In this document: positions 61,210-64,000 of the stretch, in pieces
Position numbering within the stretch: position 1 is the stretch's first letter
Layout: each line of letters starts with the position of its first letter
From: Mycobacterium gastri
GTDB lineage: Bacteria > Actinomycetota > Actinomycetes > Mycobacteriales > Mycobacteriaceae
Reading direction: 5' to 3'
Length of the DNA stretch: 64,000 nucleotides
Assembly (NCBI RefSeq): GCF_002102175.1
Contig: NZ_LQOX01000128.1
Coordinates: 1 to 64,000, forward strand
Translations under genes and position numbers: made by a program
Notes under the pieces: model-generated
Seen by the model: the letters and a program-made list of their open reading frames with translations, nothing else
What the model was told of the DNA's origin: nothing
Databases searched by the model: none

Positions 61210-62886
61210 ATGGCTGAGTTCATCTACACGATGAAAAAGGTCCGCAAGGCGCACGGCGACAAGGTGGTCCTCGACGACGTCACGTTGAGTTTCTACCCCG
61301 GCGCCAAGATCGGTGTGGTCGGCCCGAACGGGGCCGGTAAGTCGAGCGTCTTGCGGATCATGGCCGGTCTGGACAAGCCGAACAATGGTGACGCTTTCCT
61401 GGCTACCGGGGCCACCGTCGGCATCCTGCAACAGGAGCCGCCGCTGAATGACGAGAAGACAGTTCGGGGCAACGTTGAAGAGGGCTTGGGGGACATCAAG
61501 GTCAAGCTCGATCGATTCAACGAGGTCGCCGAATTGATGGCTACCGACTACTCCGACGAGTTGATGGAGGAGATGGGCCGACTCCAGGAGGTATTGGACC
61601 ACGCCGACGCGTGGGACCTGGATTCGCAACTGGAGCAGGCCATGGACGCCCTGCGCTGCCCGCCACCCGACGAGCCGGTGACCAACCTGTCCGGAGGTGA
61701 ACGGCGCCGCGTCGCGTTGTGCAAGCTATTGCTGTCAAAGCCCGACTTGTTGTTGCTCGACGAGCCCACCAACCACCTGGACGCAGAAAGCGTGCAGTGG
61801 CTCGAACAGCATCTCGCCGTCTATCCCGGCGCTATTTTGGCCGTCACTCACGACCGCTACTTCCTGGACAACGTCGCCCAATGGATCCTGGAACTGGATC
61901 GGGGCCGTGCCTACCCCTACGAAGGCAACTACTCGACCTACCTCGAGAAGAAGGCCGAGCGGATCGCGGTGCAGGGCCGCAAGGACGCCAAACTGCAAAA
62001 GCGTCTGCAAGACGAGCTGGCCTGGGTCCGCTCCGGCGCCAAGGCGCGCCAGGCCAAGAGCAAGGCGCGCCTGCAGCGCTACGAGGAGATGGCCGCCGAG
62101 GCGGAGAAAACCCGCAAGCTCGACTTCGAAGAGATTCAGATCCCGGTGGGACCGCGACTGGGCAGCGTGGTCGTCGAGGTCGATCATCTCGACAAGGGCT
62201 ATGGCGGACGCACGCTGATCAAGGACCTGTCCTTCACTTTGCCGCGCAACGGCATCGTCGGCGTCATCGGTCCCAACGGCGTCGGCAAGACCACCCTGTT
62301 CAAGACCATCGTCGGGCTCGAAGAACCGGACAGCGGCACTGTCAAGATCGGCGAAACCGTCAAGCTGAGCTACGTCGACCAGGCCCGGGCCGGCATCGAT
62401 CCGAAGAAGACCGTGTGGGAGGTCGTGTCCGACGGCCTGGATTACATAGAGGTCGGTCAAAACGAGATTCCGTCGCGAGCCTATGTGTCGGCGTTCGGGT
62501 TCAAGGGCCCGGATCAGCAGAAGCCGGCCGGGGTGCTTTCGGGTGGCGAACGCAACCGGCTCAATCTTGCGCTGACCCTCAAGCAGGGCGGCAACCTGAT
62601 CCTGTTGGATGAGCCGACCAATGACCTCGACGTCGAGACCCTGAGCTCTTTGGAGAACGCCCTGGTGAACTTCCCCGGCTGTGCTGTGGTGATCTCGCAC
62701 GATCGCTGGTTCCTCGACCGCACCTGCACGCACATCCTGGCGTGGGAAGGTGATGCCGACAACGAGGCCAAGTGGTTCTGGTTTGAGGGAAACTTCGGCG
62801 CCTACGAGGAAAACAAGGTGGAACGGCTCGGTGTCGAAGCTGCGCGTCCACACCGAGTTACCCATCGGAGGCTGACGCGCGACTAG
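61210..62886 (+). CDS. ettA: ABC-F energy-dependent translational throttle protein EttA
   Basis: A 558-residue soluble ATPase with two ABC cassettes that binds the ribosomal E site and gates entry into elongation according to the ATP/ADP ratio. The first cassette has GPNGAGKSS (38-46), NLSGGERRR and LLLLDEPTNHLDAES. The arm/linker region (KKAERIAVQGRKDAKLQKRLQDE) follows near 250. The second cassette has GPNGVGKTT near 358, LSGGERNR and ILLDEPTNDLDVET. The length equals Rv2477c. ATG 61210 has AGAAAGG upstream. Confidence 0.96.
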   Translation: MAEFIYTMKKVRKAHGDKVVLDDVTLSFYPGAKIGVVGPNGAGKSSVLRIMAGLDKPNNGDAFLATGATVGILQQEPPLNDEKTVRGNVEEGLGDIKVKLDRFNEVAELMATDYSDELMEEMGRLQEVLDHADAWDLDSQLEQAMDALRCPPPDEPVTNLSGGERRRVALCKLLLSKPDLLLLDEPTNHLDAESVQWLEQHLAVYPGAILAVTHDRYFLDNVAQWILELDRGRAYPYEGNYSTYLEKKAERIAVQGRKDAKLQKRLQDELAWVRSGAKARQAKSKARLQRYEEMAAEAEKTRKLDFEEIQIPVGPRLGSVVVEVDHLDKGYGGRTLIKDLSFTLPRNGIVGVIGPNGVGKTTLFKTIVGLEEPDSGTVKIGETVKLSYVDQARAGIDPKKTVWEVVSDGLDYIEVGQNEIPSRAYVSAFGFKGPDQQKPAGVLSGGERNRLNLALTLKQGGNLILLDEPTNDLDVETLSSLENALVNFPGCAVVISHDRWFLDRTCTHILAWEGDADNEAKWFWFEGNFGAYEENKVERLGVEAARPHRVTHRRLTRD

Positions 62887-62989
62887 TGTCAGGTCTGCCG
62901 GCCCCACGACGATGCGGCCGGTACGGCTGTTGAGGAGTGGGGCCAATCGAACAGCGCGCGGTATCGGTGGCGAGTTGGGAGCAGTCGGT

Positions 62990-64000
62990 ATGACGAGCGA
63001 TCCCGAAGTTAAGCAGGATGTCGGGGCGTGGACAACGTTCACCCGGCCGGCTGACGTCCCTGACTGGATCTCGCAGGCCTATCTGGATAGCTACCGCGGC
63101 CAATCGGACGACGAGTCGCAGACCCCCGGCTCGCTGCTGACGCCGCGCATGTTGGGTGCGCACTATCGGCTCGGTCAGCACCGCGCGGCCGGTGAGAGTT
63201 GTGTCGCGGTGTACCACGCGGACGATCCGGCGGGGTTCGGGCCGGCGCTGCAGGTGGTCGCCGAGCACGGCAGCATGCTGATGGATTCGGTGACGGTGCT
63301 GCTGCACCGGCTCGGGGTGGACTACACCGCCATCATGACGCCGGTGTTCGATGTGCGCCGCAGCCCCGCCGGTGAGCTGTTGCGCATCGAACCCAAAGCG
63401 GCCGGCACGTCACCGTATACCGGCGAGGCCTGGATTTTCGTTCAGCTCGCGCCCTCGGTGGACCGCAACGCCCTGACCGAAGTCGAACGGCTGTTACCGA
63501 GGGTCTTGGCCGACGTCCAGCGGGTCGCGACGGATGCGGCGGCGATGATCGCCACCCTGAGCGAATTGGCCGCGGCAGTTGACACTGATCCCGAAGGCCA
63601 CTATGCAGCGCCTGACCGTCAGGAGGTCGCGGCGTTGCTGCGCTGGCTGGGCAATGGCAACTTTCTGCTGCTGGGCTACCAGCCCTGCCGGGTCGACGAC
63701 GGGATGGTCATCGGCGACGGGTCCAGCGGCCTCGGCGTCCTGCGGGCGCGGGCAGGCATCCGGCCCCGGCTGACCGACGAAACCAAAATGCTGGTCTTGG
63801 CCCAGGCACGTGTCGGCAGCTACCTGCGTTACGGCGCTTACCCGTATGCCATCGCGGTGCGCGAGTACGTCGGGAATGGCAGCGTAATCGAACATCGCTT
63901 CGTCGGGCTCTTCACGGTCGCCGCCATGAACGCCGATGTCCTGGAAATCCCGGCGATTTCGCGCCGGGTTCGGGAGGCGCTCGAGTTGGCCGGCAGCGAC
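62990..64000 (+). CDS. gdh: NAD-dependent glutamate dehydrogenase, large (180-kDa class), 5' part
   Basis: The first 337 codons of a gene that runs off the right edge; the full enzyme is about 1600 residues in mycobacteria. It oxidises glutamate to 2-oxoglutarate, and the N-terminal part seen here is the regulatory ACT-like region, not the catalytic domain. Recognisable blocks are VGAWTTFTRPADVPDWISQAY, LTPRMLGAHYRLGQHR, GNFLLLGYQPCR and VREYVGNGSVIEHRFVGLF. Compared with M. tuberculosis the segment near residue 45 is shorter by about a dozen residues. ATG 62990 follows GGGAGC. Confidence 0.93.
   Translation, partial: MTSDPEVKQDVGAWTTFTRPADVPDWISQAYLDSYRGQSDDESQTPGSLLTPRMLGAHYRLGQHRAAGESCVAVYHADDPAGFGPALQVVAEHGSMLMDSVTVLLHRLGVDYTAIMTPVFDVRRSPAGELLRIEPKAAGTSPYTGEAWIFVQLAPSVDRNALTEVERLLPRVLADVQRVATDAAAMIATLSELAAAVDTDPEGHYAAPDRQEVAALLRWLGNGNFLLLGYQPCRVDDGMVIGDGSSGLGVLRARAGIRPRLTDETKMLVLAQARVGSYLRYGAYPYAIAVREYVGNGSVIEHRFVGLFTVAAMNADVLEIPAISRRVREALELAGSD

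Overview
The window is high-GC DNA with the gene order of a Mycobacterium chromosome, most likely a slow-growing non-tuberculous species. The evidence is a single-chain type I fatty acid synthase followed by acpS, PPE and PE-PPE genes, a polyketide-style WS/DGAT-PlsC-PlsB2 lipid block, and a backbone that runs in reverse order and orientation along the M. tuberculosis Rv2525c to Rv2476c segment. I do not name a species.

Layout. Positions 1-76 are the 3' end (domains V and VI) of a group II intron whose body lies outside the window. It abuts the first copy of a ~166-bp structured repeat; the second copy lies at 59852-60020. Positions 509-8757 hold an accessory catabolic island: two Rieske oxygenases, an acyl-CoA synthetase, a SnoaL-like protein, a MaoC hot-dog pair, an aldehyde dehydrogenase and an AttH/CrtC-like protein. 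From 8923 the conserved backbone starts: a Tat-exported DUF1906 protein, the fas regulatory region, fas and acpS. A histidine kinase/response regulator pair, an M20 peptidase, bcp, a DUF3618 membrane protein, tRNA-Lys and the L,D-transpeptidase ldtB follow. A recombination scar joins the tail of a YcaO gene to the tail of a methyltransferase gene (25568-26874), next to tRNA-His. Then come orn, an HerA-like ATPase, an SDR, an MFS carrier, an MmpS-like protein and a decayed LLM flavoprotein gene.

Positions 33792-47566 are a leucine/branched-chain acyl-CoA catabolic supercluster: a TetR regulator (BkaR type), fadD35, scoA, scoB, accD1, accA1, fadE19, a MaoC hydratase, citE and bkdABC. Together these supply the branched-chain 2-oxoacid dehydrogenase, acyl-CoA dehydrogenase, 3-methylcrotonyl-type carboxylase, hydratase, lyase and CoA transferase steps that turn leucine into acetyl-CoA and acetoacetate. 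Three matching 16-bp palindromes (GTTAAY-N4-RYTAAC type) lie before fadD35 and scoA and are the likely operators.

Downstream of bkdC is a PPE locus bounded on its far side by a second, diverged copy of the last 24 codons of bkdC (49654-49728), then a PE-PPE esterase and tRNA-Arg. The window ends with lipQ, a tightly overlapping acyltransferase block (WS/DGAT, plsC, plsB2), a gene-free 1.1-kb stretch with the second repeat copy, an ssb paralogue, the ABC-F protein ettA, and the first 337 codons of the large NAD-glutamate dehydrogenase.
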